Assembly: GCF_932526225.1 (NCBI RefSeq)
Contig: NC_064039.1
Span: forward strand, 12,852,139-12,916,138
DNA: 64,000 nucleotides
Direction: 5' to 3'
From: Nematostella vectensis
Lineage: Eukaryota; Cnidaria; Anthozoa; Actiniaria; Edwardsiidae
Part shown: in pieces, positions 1-13,300 of the stretch
How the letters are laid out: each line of letters starts with the position of its first letter
Position numbering within the stretch: position 1 is the stretch's first letter
Notes under the pieces: generated by a model
Told to the model about the DNA's origin: nothing
Database searches by the model: none
Seen by the model: only the letters and a program-made list of their open reading frames with translations
Program-made: the position numbers and the translations under genes

Positions 1-1398
1 GACGAATTAACAAATTAATTGTTTTTTTTTCAGTGAAAAAGTAGTTACAAAAAGCAAAACCTGGTAAGGCATAATGAGTTTGTTTTTGTTAGAAAATGAG
101 CCTATCACTTGGCGTTCATGGGGGACTATGGTAGTTGAAATTCTACATCCCTCAAATGATGCCTTACAGCTACTATAATCATTCTTTAACACTCTCCTTT
201 TTTGTTCCATTTCTCATCAATGTTTTGTGTGTTTTTGTTAATGCTTATTATTTTTTTGTTTGTATTTTTCTCCTAAGAAGGGAGGGCATTCTTGAAACCA
301 CCACTAGGCCACACCCTTGGATTGTACTAATTTTTTAAAGTCCATATAACCTTTCAGAGTTGAAAGATTTTTTCAATTCTTTATATTTTCACCTTCCAAA
401 TGGTATGTCGTTCGTATGGACCCTAACATGTGTTCGTGCGAATAACTCAAATCTGTAATATTGAGGTATTTTGGTCAACCTTTGGAAAAAAGGCTGTGAA
501 CTGAAAGGCCCGGGTCTGGTCATTTGTGACGTATATCGAGATGTCAACCAAATTACATGAGAAAACATATGCGCGCGCTAAACTGGTTACTGCTTCATGT
601 CTTCTTAGTTATTGCTGAAGAACATTGTGTTGTTACAACTTTTACTGTCGCCTTTATATCTCAACCTGGTAGTCAAATAATTATTTAACTTCAGGAAACA
701 AATCTGCAAAATTTAGCAGGTATTTTTTAGTCTTTGAATTGTTTTTGCATTGTGTGCGTGCGCTGCATTCGAAATCAAGAATGGCGACATTCTCATGAGC
801 GTGCACTGTTTTTAAAACCTACAACAAAACGATATTTTCTTTTTTTCGTATACAATTCTTGACTTTAAATTATTCTTTAATTCATTGTGGGTAGCATTGC
901 AATAGGAAACAATTCGCCGATATTTTGTGGTATTGGCGTCTGTGAATTTTAATGGCTTTAAGGAAAATACATTCTTTCAGATTTTCCCGCTAAAACTTGG
1001 AATTATTCACTTGATTCAATCTATTTTCGCGTGGCCAGGAAAATTCCAATTTCAATCAAATTTAATTTGAAAGTTTATCTATACTTTGTTTTGGCTAGAT
1101 TGATATAAGTGGAAGGTTTTAAGAACTTTAAGCAATCTTATCACGTGCGGATCCTGGAGTCAAAAAAGGGGGGAGCAGAAGTAAAAGTTTCAATAAGGAG
1201 AGGATTCATTGTTCTTCAGTGGATATCCTTATATTTCTTATTATTTTTAAGCCAAATCTCTGAAAATAGGGGGGTGCTTCGCCCACCCCTAGATCCGTCC
1301 CTGCTTATTATTCTATAAATACTTGTTTGTGGTAGCACAGTAATGCTCAAACAACACATATGTAATGTAATAACATGTGTTTTATTCTTTTTTTTCAG
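1..1398. other. Upstream/intronic DNA of the ABHD12-like gene
   Basis: The first recognisable coding exon starts at 1399 with a phase-2 acceptor, so at least one coding exon lies upstream. I looked for an ATG-containing exon with a matching donor and found none that convinces. The stretch holds AT-rich DNA and one possible short inverted-repeat element. The missing exon may lie outside the window. Confidence 0.5.
1143..1303. mobile_element. Possible small inverted-repeat element (MITE-like)
   Basis: The left edge reads gtgcggatcctgg and the right edge reads cctagatccgtcc, whose reverse complement ggacggatctagg resembles the left edge. A G/C-rich stretch sits just inside the right end. The match is imperfect and no target-site duplication is clear, so this is only a candidate. 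Confidence 0.35.
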
Positions 1399-4300
1399 GT
1401 CATTGATTAAGTATATACTTAAGTTGGTTATTATTATACCAGTGGTCCTATACCTGTTGGCTGTTACTCTGATCTATACTTCATCATTTGTGAGAGAACA
1501 AGCAATATTTCTCAATTATGGTGAGCAGAATTTAAAATATATGTTGGTTGTCATTGTGGAGTTATGATTTCATATTATACTGCTTTTCCCTATTTCAGCT
1601 AATAATCCATTTGTTAACTTCTCAACCCCTGAAGCTTATGGTGCAAAGGGTGCAATAAATTTCCACATTAATGGACCTGCAGGAAAATTAGGTACTTGGT
1701 AAGTATTACAAGCTCAAAACAACCCTCGTCACCTTGAATTTTAGATGATATTTTCAAATTGTTTGAATGAAAAAGCTGACCTGTGATTTATGTGTTTTTT
1801 TTTTCTGTGATAATTTCAGGTACATTCCTGCTAAAGAGATACCTAATACAAACCTTGGGGATGGTCAACCTATATTTCTTTATCTCCATGGCAATGCCTT
1901 CAATAGGTAATACTATTATTATATTTTATTTATATTTATGGTTGTAGTGCAAACAATCATTTTAGCTTGTTAAAATCAGGGGAAATGTGGTCACATCCTC
2001 TTTTTAAGTTGTAAACAATGGCTGCCATGGTTTGATTTATGGTTGTATTTAAGGATGATTTGGTGGTTACCGGATCCCCTTTACATATTTTCCCATATAT
2101 TTGTATTTTATTTGCCCCTATATTTCACTATTCAGCCTACCCTTTCCACAGATGTTTTTTCATTTGATCCATTCCTATCTGATCCAGCTCCATCCTTTGT
2201 TGTTTCTGTCTGTAAAAATGATTCTGCATTTTTATCTTTATCTTGCTTCCAGGGCAGAACCTCATAGAGTAGCCTTATACCAGGTATTTAGTTATATTTT
2301 AGTTAGCTTTCAAGATGGTTATTTACCAATAAAAAATAAGAAAAATGACACATTTATGATTTTGACTTACATTAAAATAATTACTGAGAGCAGAAACAGG
2401 GTGTGCAAAGTATTGCGACTAATTACATTTAACACAAATAGTTTTGGAAGTTTGAGGGTTTTCACAATTATTTCAGTGTTTGTTTAACATAACATTCCTT
2501 AGGTTTTTTATTTTATTTTCCACATTTTCCAGACCTGACATTGCATTCAAGTTCATAGATCTTTCCCAGTTCTTGTCCCTGTCAACCAAATAATATTTGC
2601 ATTATATACTTTTGTATACTTGTAGGTGTTATCAAAGCTTTCCTTCCATGTTGTGACATTTGACTATCGAGGTATATAATATTCTACTTTGAAAAAAAAT
2701 GGCTTGTTTAATATTCTCGTAACAACTGAGTAAAATACCATTTGACTGCTATTCCAGGATTTGCTGACTCAGAAGGCCACCCATCAGAGGAAGGTATGTA
2801 TACGTGGAAGCTCTTTTTTAAATGTTCTTTTTTTATATTTATTGGTTATTTATTATAGCAAATAGGAATATTGAAAATAATTTTTTTTCTGATCACCCTA
2901 TAAGGATGCATTTTATCAATGAAACTGCCCTCAAAGATATGAATTTGTATGTGTATGATTCTTAAACAAAATGTTAAGAAACAAAACTTTCTTCACTGAG
3001 ATTACTTTTCCTTTTAGCCAAAAGCTGATCTTTTAATTTCTTTGTCTGGCACAGACCAGATCCGATTCCCTATTAGTTATGTATACCTTTTTTTTTACAC
3101 ATACCCATTGATCTCCTCCCTACAAGCTTAGCCTCTCTAATCTTCTTCCCTCTGTACCTAACAGAATAACCTAAAGCCACCGCTTGCATCTAAGGGTTGC
3201 TTTAAGCTGAGCTATCCCCACCCTGTTAAACAGCTCTTTGGAACTCTAGTCCCTTTTCAGGCTTGGCCTACAGATTATAATTGACTATTTCACAGGTCTC
3301 ATTGAAGATGGTTTAACAGTTTGGAAATGGATCAAGAGAAGAAGTAAAAAAGCACCCGTCTACATTTGGGGGCATTCCCTAGGATCCGGGTGAGAAGGTT
3401 ATTTTGTATTGCTCTTATTTTTTAGTAATCCAGATGACTGGTGTATTAGAAAAAAAAGCTATGAGTGGGGCCTTTAGAACTTTTGTGGCACAATTTGTGA
3501 TACCTGAAAAATCCACCCCTGATATATATATATACATATAAGTAAGACAAAAGACAAAAGTTGAACAGAGAGTGAAGTCATCTAAAAGATGCATGTACAT
3601 ACATACATTATTAATTTTCTATTTAGAAAATGAAATTAGTCCATTGTGGGTACATTACTGTCATATTTCCTGTCGTATTTGTAGGTAAGGTATTCGATCT
3701 GAAAGAGGGTTGCTGATTCTCAAGGGGTTGAAAAAATATTTTGTGCAAACTCTGTTCAAAAAAATTAAGGGAATGGAAAATCTGGGGGTGGGGGAACCAT
3801 TTGCAGGTCTTGTGCACTCTAATCCACTTCACCTGAAAACCCTGATTTTTCTCCTGATGATATATTATGGTGCTTTGCATATGGGCTTTTCAAGTCAGTC
3901 AAGGTGGTCTTAGGTAAACATTTGCTCACCAAGCCTAGTCAAAATGGTCTTTAATAAACATTTTTTTACCAAGCCCAGTCAAAGTGGTCTCTAGTAAACC
4001 TTTTCTTGCACAGCCCAGTCAAGGTGGTCTTTAATAAACCTTTTCTCACCAAGCCCAGTCAAGGTTGTCTTTAATAAACCTTTTCTCACCAAGCCCAGTC
4101 AAGGTGGTCTTTAATAAACCTTTTCTCATCAAGCCCAGTCAAGGTGGTCTTTAATAAATCTTTTCTCACCAAGCCCAGTCAAGGTGGTCTTTAATAAACC
4201 TTTTCTTATCAAGCCCAGTCAAGGTGGTCTTTAATAAACCTTTTCTTATCAAGCCCAGTCAAGGTGGTCTTTAATAAACCTTATCTCACCAAGCCCAGTC

Positions 4301-7300
4301 AAGGTGGTCTTTAGTAAACCTTATCTCACCAAGCCCAGTCAAGGTGGTCTTTAATAAACCTTTTCTCACCAAGCCCAGTCAAGGTGGTCTTTAATAAACC
4401 TTTTCTCACCATGCCCAGTCAAGGTGGTCTGGTCTTTAATAAACCTTTTCTTACCAAGCCCAGTCAAGGTGTTCTTTAATAAATCTTTTCTCACCATGCC
4501 CAGTCAAGGTGGTCTTTAATAAACCTTTTCTCACCAAGCCCAGTCAAGGTGGTCTTTAATAAACCTTTTCTCATCAAGCCCAGTCAAGGTGGTCTTTAAT
4601 AAACCTTTTCTTATCAAGCCCAGTCAAGGTGGTCTTTAATAAACCTTTTCTCACCAAGCCCAGTCAAGGTGGTCTTTAAAAAACCTTTTCTCACCAAGCC
4701 CAGTCAAGGTGGTCTTTAGTTGACCTTTTCTCACCAAGCCTAGTCAAGGTGGTCTTTAATAAACCTTTTCTCACCAAGCCCAGTCAAGGTGGTCTTTAGT
4801 TGACCTTTTCTCATCAAGCCCAGTCAAGGTGGTCTTACGTAAACCTTTTCTTACAAAGCCCAGTCAAGATGGTCTTTAGTAAACCTTTTCTCACCAAGCC
4901 CAGTCAAGGTGGTCTTTAATAAACCTTTTCTCGCCAAGCCCAGTCAAGGTGGTCTTTAGTAAAGCTTTTCTCACCAAGCCCAGTCAAGGTGGTCTTTAGT
5001 AAACCTTATCTCACCAAGCCCAGTCAAGATGGTCTTTAGTAAACCTTTTCTCACCAAGCCCAGTCAAGGTGGTCTTTAGTAAACCTTTTCTCACCAAGCC
5101 CAGTCAAGGTGGTCTTTAGTAAACCTTTTCTCACCAAGCCCAGTCAAGGTGGTCTTTAGTAAAGCTTTTCTCACCAAGCCCAGTCAAGGTGGTCTTTAGT
5201 AAACCTTTTCTCATCAAGCCCAGTCAAGGTGGTCTTTAATAAACCTTTTCTCACCAAGCCCAGTCAAGATGGTCTTTAATAAACCTTTTCTTATCAAGCC
5301 CAGTCAAGGTGGTCTTTAATAAACCTTTTCTTATCAAGCCCAGTCAAGGTGGTCTTTAGTAAACCTTATCTCACCAAGCCCAGTCAAGGTGGTCTTTAGT
5401 AAACCTTATCTCACCAAGCCCAGTCAAGGTGGTCTTTAATAAACCTTTTCTCACCAAGCCCAGTCAAGGTGGTCTTTAATAAACCTTTTCTCACCATGCC
5501 CAGTCAAGGTGGTCTGGTCTTTAATAAACCTTTTCTTACCAAGCCCAGTCAAGGTGTTCTTTAATAAATCTTTTCTCACCATGCCCAGTCAAGGTGGTCT
5601 TTAATAAACCTTTTCTCACCAAGCCCAGTCAAGGTGGTCTTTAATAAACCTTTTCTCATCAAGCCCAGTCAAGGTGGTCTTTAATAAACCTTTTCTTATC
5701 AAGCCCAGTCAAGGTGGTCTTTAATAAACCTTTTCTCACCAAGCCCAGTCAAGGTGGTCTTTAAAAAACCTTTTCTCACCAAGCCCAGTCAAGGTGGTCT
5801 TTAGTTGACCTTTTCTCACCAAGCCTAGTCAAGGTGGTCTTTAATAAACCTTTTCTCACCAAGCCCAGTCAAGGTGGTCTTTAGTTGACCTTTTCTCATC
5901 AAGCCCAGTCAAGGTGGTCTTACGTAAACCTTTTCTTACCAAGCCCAGTCAAGATGGTCTTTAGTAAACCTTTTCTCACCAAGCCCAGTCAAGGTGGTCT
6001 TTAATAAACCTTTTCTCGCCAAGCCCAGTCAAGGTGGTCTTTAGTAAAGCTTTTCTCACCAAGCCCAGTCAAGGTGGTCTTTAATAAACCTTTTCTCACC
6101 AAGCCCAGTCAAGGTGGTCTTTAATAAACCTTTTCTCACCAAGCCCAGTCAAGATGGTCTTTAATAAACCTTTTCTCACCAAGCCCAGTCAAGGTGGTCT
6201 TTAATAAACCTTTTCTCGCCATGCCCAGTCAAGGTGGTCTGGTCTTTAATAAACCTTTTCTTACCAAGCCCAGTCAAGGTGTTCTTTAATAAATCTTTTC
6301 TCACCATGCCCAGTCAAGGTGGTCTTTAATAAACCTTTTCTCACCAAGCCCAGTCAAGGTGGTCTTTAATAAACCTTTTCTTATCAAGCCCAGTCAAGGT
6401 GGTCTTTAATAAACCTTTTCTCACCAAGCCCAGTCAAGGTGGTCTTTAAAAAACCTTTTCTCACCAAGCCCAGTCAAGGTGGTCTTTAATAAACCTTTTC
6501 TTATCAAGCCTACTCAAGGTGGTCTTTAATAAACCTTTTCTCTCTAAGCCCAGTCAAGGTGGTCTTTAGTTGACCTTTTCTCATCAAGCCCAGTCAAGGT
6601 GGTCTTTAATAAACCTTTTCTTATCAAGCCCAGTCAAGGTGGTCTGGTCTTTAATAAACCTTTTCTTACCAAGCCCAGTCAAGGTGTCCTTTAATAAATC
6701 TTTTCTCACCATGCCCAGTCAAGGTGGTCTTTAATAAACCTTTTCTCACCAAGCCCAGTCAAGGTGGTCTTTAATAAACCTTTTCTCATCAAGCCCAGTC
6801 AAGGTGGTCTTTAATAAACGTTTTCTTATCAAGCCCAGTCAAGGTGGTCTTTAATAAACCTTTTCTCACCAAGCCCAGTCAAGGTGGTCTTTAAAAAACC
6901 TTTTCTTACCAAGCCCAGTCAAGGTGGTCTTTAATAAACCTTTTCTTATCAAGCCTAGTCAAGGTGGTCTTTAATAAACCTTTTCTCTCTAAGCCCAGTC
7001 AAGGTGGTCTTTAGTTGACCTTTTCTCATCAAGCCCAGTCAAGGTGGTCTTTAGTTGACCTTTTCTCACCAAGCCCAGTCAAGGTGGTCTTTAATAAACC
7101 TTATCTCACCAAGCCCAGTCAAGGTGGTCTTTAGTTGACCTTTTCTCATCAAGCCCAGTCGAGGTGATCTTTAGTAAACCTTTTCTCACCAAGCCCAGTC
7201 AAGGTGATCTGTAATAAACCTTTTCTCATCAAGCCCAGTCAAGGTGATCTTTAGTAAACCTTTTTTCACCAAGCCCAGTCAAGGTGGTCTTTAGTTGACC

Positions 7301-10300
7301 TTTTCTCACCAAGCCCAGTCAAGGTGGTCTTTAATAAACCTTTTCTCACCAAGCCCAGTCAAGGTGATCTTTAGTAAACCTTTTCTCACCAAGCCCAGTC
7401 AAGGTGGTCTTTAGTAAACCTTTTCTCACCAAGCCCAGTCAAGGTGGTCTTTAGTAAAGCTTTTCTTACCAAGCCCAGTCACGGTGGTCTTACGTAAACC
7501 TTTTCTTACCAAGCCTAGCCAAGGTGGTCTTTAGTAAACCGTTACTCACCAAGCCCAGTCAAGGTGGTCTTTAATAAACCTTTTCTCATCAAGCCCACTC
7601 AAGGTGGTCTTTAATAAACCTTTTCTTACCAAGCCCAGTCAAGGTGGTCTTTAGTAAACCTTTTCTCACCAAGCCCAGTCAAAGTGGTCTTTAATAAACC
7701 TTTTCTCACCATGCCCAGTCAAGATGGTCTGGTCTTTAATAAACCTTTTCTTACCAAGCCCAGTCAAGGTGGTCTTTAATAAATCTTTTCTCACCATGCC
7801 CAGTCAAGGTGGTCTTTAATAAACCTTTTCTCACCAAGCCCAGTCAAGGTGGTCTTTAATAAACCTTTTCTTATCAAGCCGAGTCAAGGTGGTCTTTAAT
7901 AAACCTTTTCTCACCAAGCCCAGTCAAGGTGGTCTTTAAAAAACCTTTTCTCACCAAGCCCAGTCAAGGTGCTCTTTAATTGACCTTATCTCACCAAGCC
8001 CAGTCAAGGTGGTCTTTACTTGACCTTTGCTCACCAAGCCCAGTCAAGGTGGTCTTTAATAAACCTTATCTCACCAAGCCCAGTCAAGGTGGTCTTTAGT
8101 TGACCTTTTCTCATCAAGCCCAGTCAAGGTGATCTTTAGTAAACCTTTTCTCACCAAGCCCAGTCAAGGTGATCTGTAATAAACCTTTTCTCATCAAGCC
8201 CTGTCAAGGTGGTCTTTAGTAAACCTTATCTCACCAAGCCCAGTCAAGGTGGTCTTTAATAAACCTTTTCTCACCAAGCCCAGTCAAGGTGATCTTTAGT
8301 AAACCTTTTCTCACCAAGCCCAGTCAAGGTGGTCTTTAGTAAACCTTTTCTCACCAAGCCCAGTCAAGGTGGTCTTTAGTAAAGCTTTTCTTACCAAGCC
8401 CAGTCACGGTGGTCTTACGTAAACCTTTTCTTACCAAGCCTAGTCAAGGTGGTCTTTAGTAAACCTTTTCTCACCAAGCCCAGTCAAGGTGGTCTTTAGT
8501 AAAGCTTTTCTTACCAAGCCCAGTCACGGTGGTCTTACGTAAACCTTTTCTTACCAAGCCTAGCCAAGGTGGTCTTTAGTAAACCGTTACTCACCAAGCC
8601 CAGTCAAGGTGGTCTTTAATAAACCTTTTCTCATCAAGCCCACTCAAGGTGGTCTTTAATAAACCTTTTCTTACCAAGCCCAGTCAAGGTGGTCTTTAGT
8701 AAACCTTTTCTCACCAAGCCCAGTCAAAGTGGTCTTTAATAAACCTTTTCTCACCATGCCCAGTCAAGATGGTCTGGTCTTTAATAAACCTTTTCTTACC
8801 AAGCCCAGTCAAGGTGGTCTTTAATAAATCTTTTCTCACCATGCCCAGTCAAGGTGGTCTTTAATAAACCTTTTCTCACCAAGCCCAGTCAAGGTGGTCT
8901 TTAATAAACCTTTTCTTATCAAGCCCAGTCAAGGTGGTCTTTAATAAACCTTTTCTCACCAAGCCCAGTCAAGGTGGTCTTTAAAAAACCTTTTCTCACC
9001 AAGCCCAGTCAAGGTGCTCTTTAATTGACCTTATCTCACCAAGCCCAGTCAAGGTGGTCTTTACTTGACCTTTGCTCACCAAGCCCAGTCAAGGTGGTCT
9101 TTAATAAACCTTATCTCACCAAGCCCAGTCAAGGTGGTCTTTAGTTGACCTTTTCTCATCAAGCCCAGTCAAGGTGATCTTTAGTAAACCTTTTCTCACC
9201 AAGCCCAGTCAAGGTGATCTGTAATAAACCTTTTCTCATCAAGCCCTGTCAAGGTGGTCTTTAGTAAACCTTATCTCACCATGCACAGTCAAGGTGGTCT
9301 TTAGTAAACCTTTTCTCACCAAGCCCAGTCAAGGTGGTCTTTAGTTGACCTTTTGTCACCAAGCCCAGTTTAAGTGGTCTTTAATAAACCTTTTCTCACC
9401 AAGCCCAGTCAAGGTGATCTTAAGTAAATCTTTTCTCACCAAGCCCAGTCAAGGTGATCTGTAATAGACCTTTTCTCATCAAGCCCAGTCAAAGTGGTCT
9501 TTAGTAAACCTTTTCTCACCAAGCCCAGTCAAGGTGGTCTTGAGTTGACCTTTTCTCACCAAGCCCAGTCAAGGTGGTCTTTAATAAACCTTATCTCACC
9601 AAGCCCAGTCAAGGTGGTCTTTAGTTGACCTTTTCTCACCAAGCCCAGTCAAGGTGATCTGTAATAAACCTTTTCTCATCAAGCCCAGTCAAGGTGATCT
9701 TTAGTAAACCTTTTCTCACCAAGCCCAGTCAAGGTGATCTGTAATAAACCTTTTCTCATCAAGCCCAGTCAAGGTAGTCTTTAATAAACCTTTTCTCATC
9801 AAGCCCAGTCAAGGTGGTCTGGTCTTTAATAAACCTTTTCTTACCAAGCCCAGTCAACGTGGTCTTTAATAAACCTTTTATCACCAAGCCCAGTCAAGGT
9901 GGTCTTTAATAAACCTTTTCTCATCAAGCCCAGTCAAGGTGGTCTTTAATAAACCTTTTCTTATCAAGCCCAGTCAAGGTGGTCTTTAATAAACCTTTTC
10001 TCACCAAGCCCAGTCAAGGTGGTCTTTAAAAAACCTTTTCTCCCCAAGCCCAGTCAAGGTGCTCTTTAATTGACCTTATCTCACCAAGCCCAGTCAAGGT
10101 GGTCTTTACTTGACCTTTGCTCACCAAGCCCAGTCAAGGTGGTCTTTAATAAACCTTATCTCACCAAGCCCAGTCAAGGTGGTCTTTAGTTGACCTTTTC
10201 TCATCAAGCCCAGTCAAGGTGATCTTTAGTAAACCTTTTCTCACCAAGCCCAGTCAAGGTGATCTGTAATAAACCTTTTCTCATCAAGCCCTGTCAAGGT

Positions 10301-13300
10301 GGTCTTTAGTAAACCTTATCTCACCATGCCCAGTCAAGGTGGTCTTTAGTAAAGCTTTTCTCACCAAGCCCAGTCAAGGTGGTCTTTAGTTGACCTTTTA
10401 TCACCAAGCCCAGTTTAAGTGGTCTTTAATAAACCTTTTCTCACCAAGCCCAGTCAAGGTGATCTTAAGTAAATCTTTTCTCCCCAAGCCCAGTCAAGGT
10501 GATCTGTAATAGACCTTTTCTCATCAAGCCCAGTCAAGGTGGTCTTTAGTAAACCTTTTCTCACCAAGCCCAGTCAAGGTGGTCTTTAGTTGACCTTTTC
10601 TCACCAAGCCCAGTCAAGGTGGTCTTTAATAAACCTTATCTCACCAAGCCCAGTCAAGGTGGTCTTTAGTTGACCTTTTCTCACCAAGCCCAGTCAAGGT
10701 GATCTGTAATAAACCTTTTCTCATCAAGCCCAGTCAAGGTGATCTTTAGTAAACCTTTTCTCACCAAGCCCAGTCAAGGTGATCTGTAATAAACCTTTTC
10801 TCATCAAGCCCAGTCAAGGTGGTCTTTAATAAACCTTTTCTCATCAAGCCCAGTCAAGGTGGTCTGGTCTTTAATAAACCTTTTCTTACCAAGCCCAGTC
10901 AACGTGGTCTTTAATAAACCTTTTATCACCAAGCCCAGTCAAGGTGGTCTTTAATAAACCTTTTCTCATCAAGCCCAGTCAAGGTGGTCTTTAATAAACC
11001 TTTTCTTATCAAGCCCAGTCAAGGTGGTCTTTAATAAACCTTTTCTCACCAAGCCCAGTCAAGGTGGTCTTTTAAAAACCTTTTCTCACCAAGCCCAGTC
11101 AAGGTGCTCTTTAATTGACCTTATCTCACCAAGCCCAGTCAAGGTGGTCTTTAGTTGACCTTTTCTCATCAAGCCCAGTCAAGGTGATCTTTAGTAAACC
11201 TTTTCTCACCAAGCCCAGTCAAGGTGATCTGTAATAAACCTTTTCTCATCAAGCCCTGTCAAGGTGGTCTTTAGTAAACCTTATCTCACCATGCCCAGTC
11301 AAGGTGGTCTTTAGTAAACCTTTTCTCACCAAGCCCAGTCAAGGTGGTCTTTAGTTGACCTTTTGTCACCAAGCCCAGTTTAAGTGGTCTTTAATAAACC
11401 TTTTCTCACCAAGCCCAGTCAAGGTGATCTTAAGTAAATCTTTTCTCACCAAGCCCAGTCAAGGTGATCTGTAATAGACCTTTTCTCATCAAGCCCAGTC
11501 AAGGTGGTCTTTAGTAAACCTTTTCTCACCAAGCCCAGTCAAGGTGGTCTTTAGTTGACCTTTTCTCACCAAGCCCAGTCAAGGTGGTCTTTAATTTACC
11601 TTATCTCACCAAGCCCAGTCAAGGTGTTCTTTAGTTGACCTTTTCTCACCAAGACCAGTCAAGGTGATCTGTAATAAACCTTTTCTCATCAAGCCCAGTC
11701 AAGGTGGTCTTTAATAAACCTTTTCTCATCAAGCCCAGTCAAGGTGGTCTGGTCTTTAATAAACCTTTTCTTACCAAGCCCAGTCAACGTGGTCTTTAAT
11801 AAACCTTTTATCACCAAGCCCAGTCAAGGTGGTCTTTAATAAACCTTTTCTCATCAAGCCCAGTCAAGGTGGTCTTTAATAAACCTTTTCTTATCAAGCC
11901 CAGTCAAGGTGGTCTTTAATAAACCTTTTCTCACCAAGCCCAGTCAAGGTGGTCTTTTAAAAACCTTTTCTCACCAAGCCCAGTCAAGGTGCTCTTTAAT
12001 TGACCTTATCTCACCAAGCCCAGTCAAGGTGGTCTTTACTTGACCTTATCTCACCAAGCCCAGTCAAGGTGGTCTTTAGTTGACCTTTTCTCATCAAGCC
12101 CAGTCAAGGTGATCTTTAGTAAACCTTTTCTCACCAAGCCCAGTCAAGGTGATCTGTAATAAACCTTTTCTCATCAAGCCCTGTCAAGGTGGTCTTTAGT
12201 AAACCTTATCTCACCATGCCCAGTCAAGGTGGTCTTTAGTAAACCTTTTCTCACCAAGCCCAGTCAAGGTGGTCTTTAGTTGACCTTTTGTCACCAAGCC
12301 CAGTTTAAGTGGTCTTTAATAAACCTTTTCTCACCAAGCCCAGTCAAGGTGATCTTAAGTAAATCTTTTCTCACCAAGCCCAGTCAAGGTGATCTGTAAT
12401 AGACCTTTTCTCATCAAGCCCAGTCAAGGTGGTCTTTAGTAAACCTTTTCTCACCAAGCCCAGTCAAGGTGGTCTTTAGTTGACCTTTTCTCACCAAGCC
12501 CAGTCAAGGTGGTCTTTAATAAACCTTATCTCACCAAGCCCAGTCAAGGTGTTCTTTAGTTGACCTTTTCTCACCAAGACCAGTCAAGGTGATCTGTAAT
12601 AAACCTTTTCTCATCAAGCCCAGTCAAGGTGATCTTTAGTAAACCTTTTCTCACCAAGCCCAGTCAAGGTGATCTGTAATAAACCTTTTCTCATCAAGCC
12701 CAGTCAAGGTGGTCTTTAATAAACCTTTTCTCATCAAGCCCAGTCAAGGTGGTCTGGTCTTTAATAAACCTTTTCTTACCAAGCCCAGTCAACGTGGTCT
12801 TTAATAAATCTTTTCTCACCATGCCCAGTCAAGGTGGTCTTTAATAAACCTTTTCTCACCAAGCCCAGTCAAGGTGGTCTTTAATAAACCTTTTCTCATC
12901 AAGCCCAGTCAAGGTGGTCTTTAATAAACCTTTTCTTATCAAGCCCAGTCAAGGTGGTCTTTAATAAACCTTTTCTCACCAAGCCCAGTCAAGGTGGTCT
13001 TTAAAAAACCTTTTCTCACCAAGCCCAGTCAAGGTGCTATTTAAGTGACCTTATCTCACCAAGCCCAGTCAAGGTGGTCTTTAGTTGACCTTTTCTCACC
13101 AAGCCCAGTCAAGGTGGTCTTTAATAAACCTTATCTCACCAAGCCCAGTCAAGGTGGTCTTTAGTTGACCTTTTCTCATCAAGCCCAGTCAAGATGATCT
13201 TTAGTAAACCTTTTCTCACCAAGCCCAGTCAAGGTGATATGTAATAAACCTTTTCTCATCAAGCCCAGTCAAGGTGGTCTTTAGTAAACCTTATCTCACC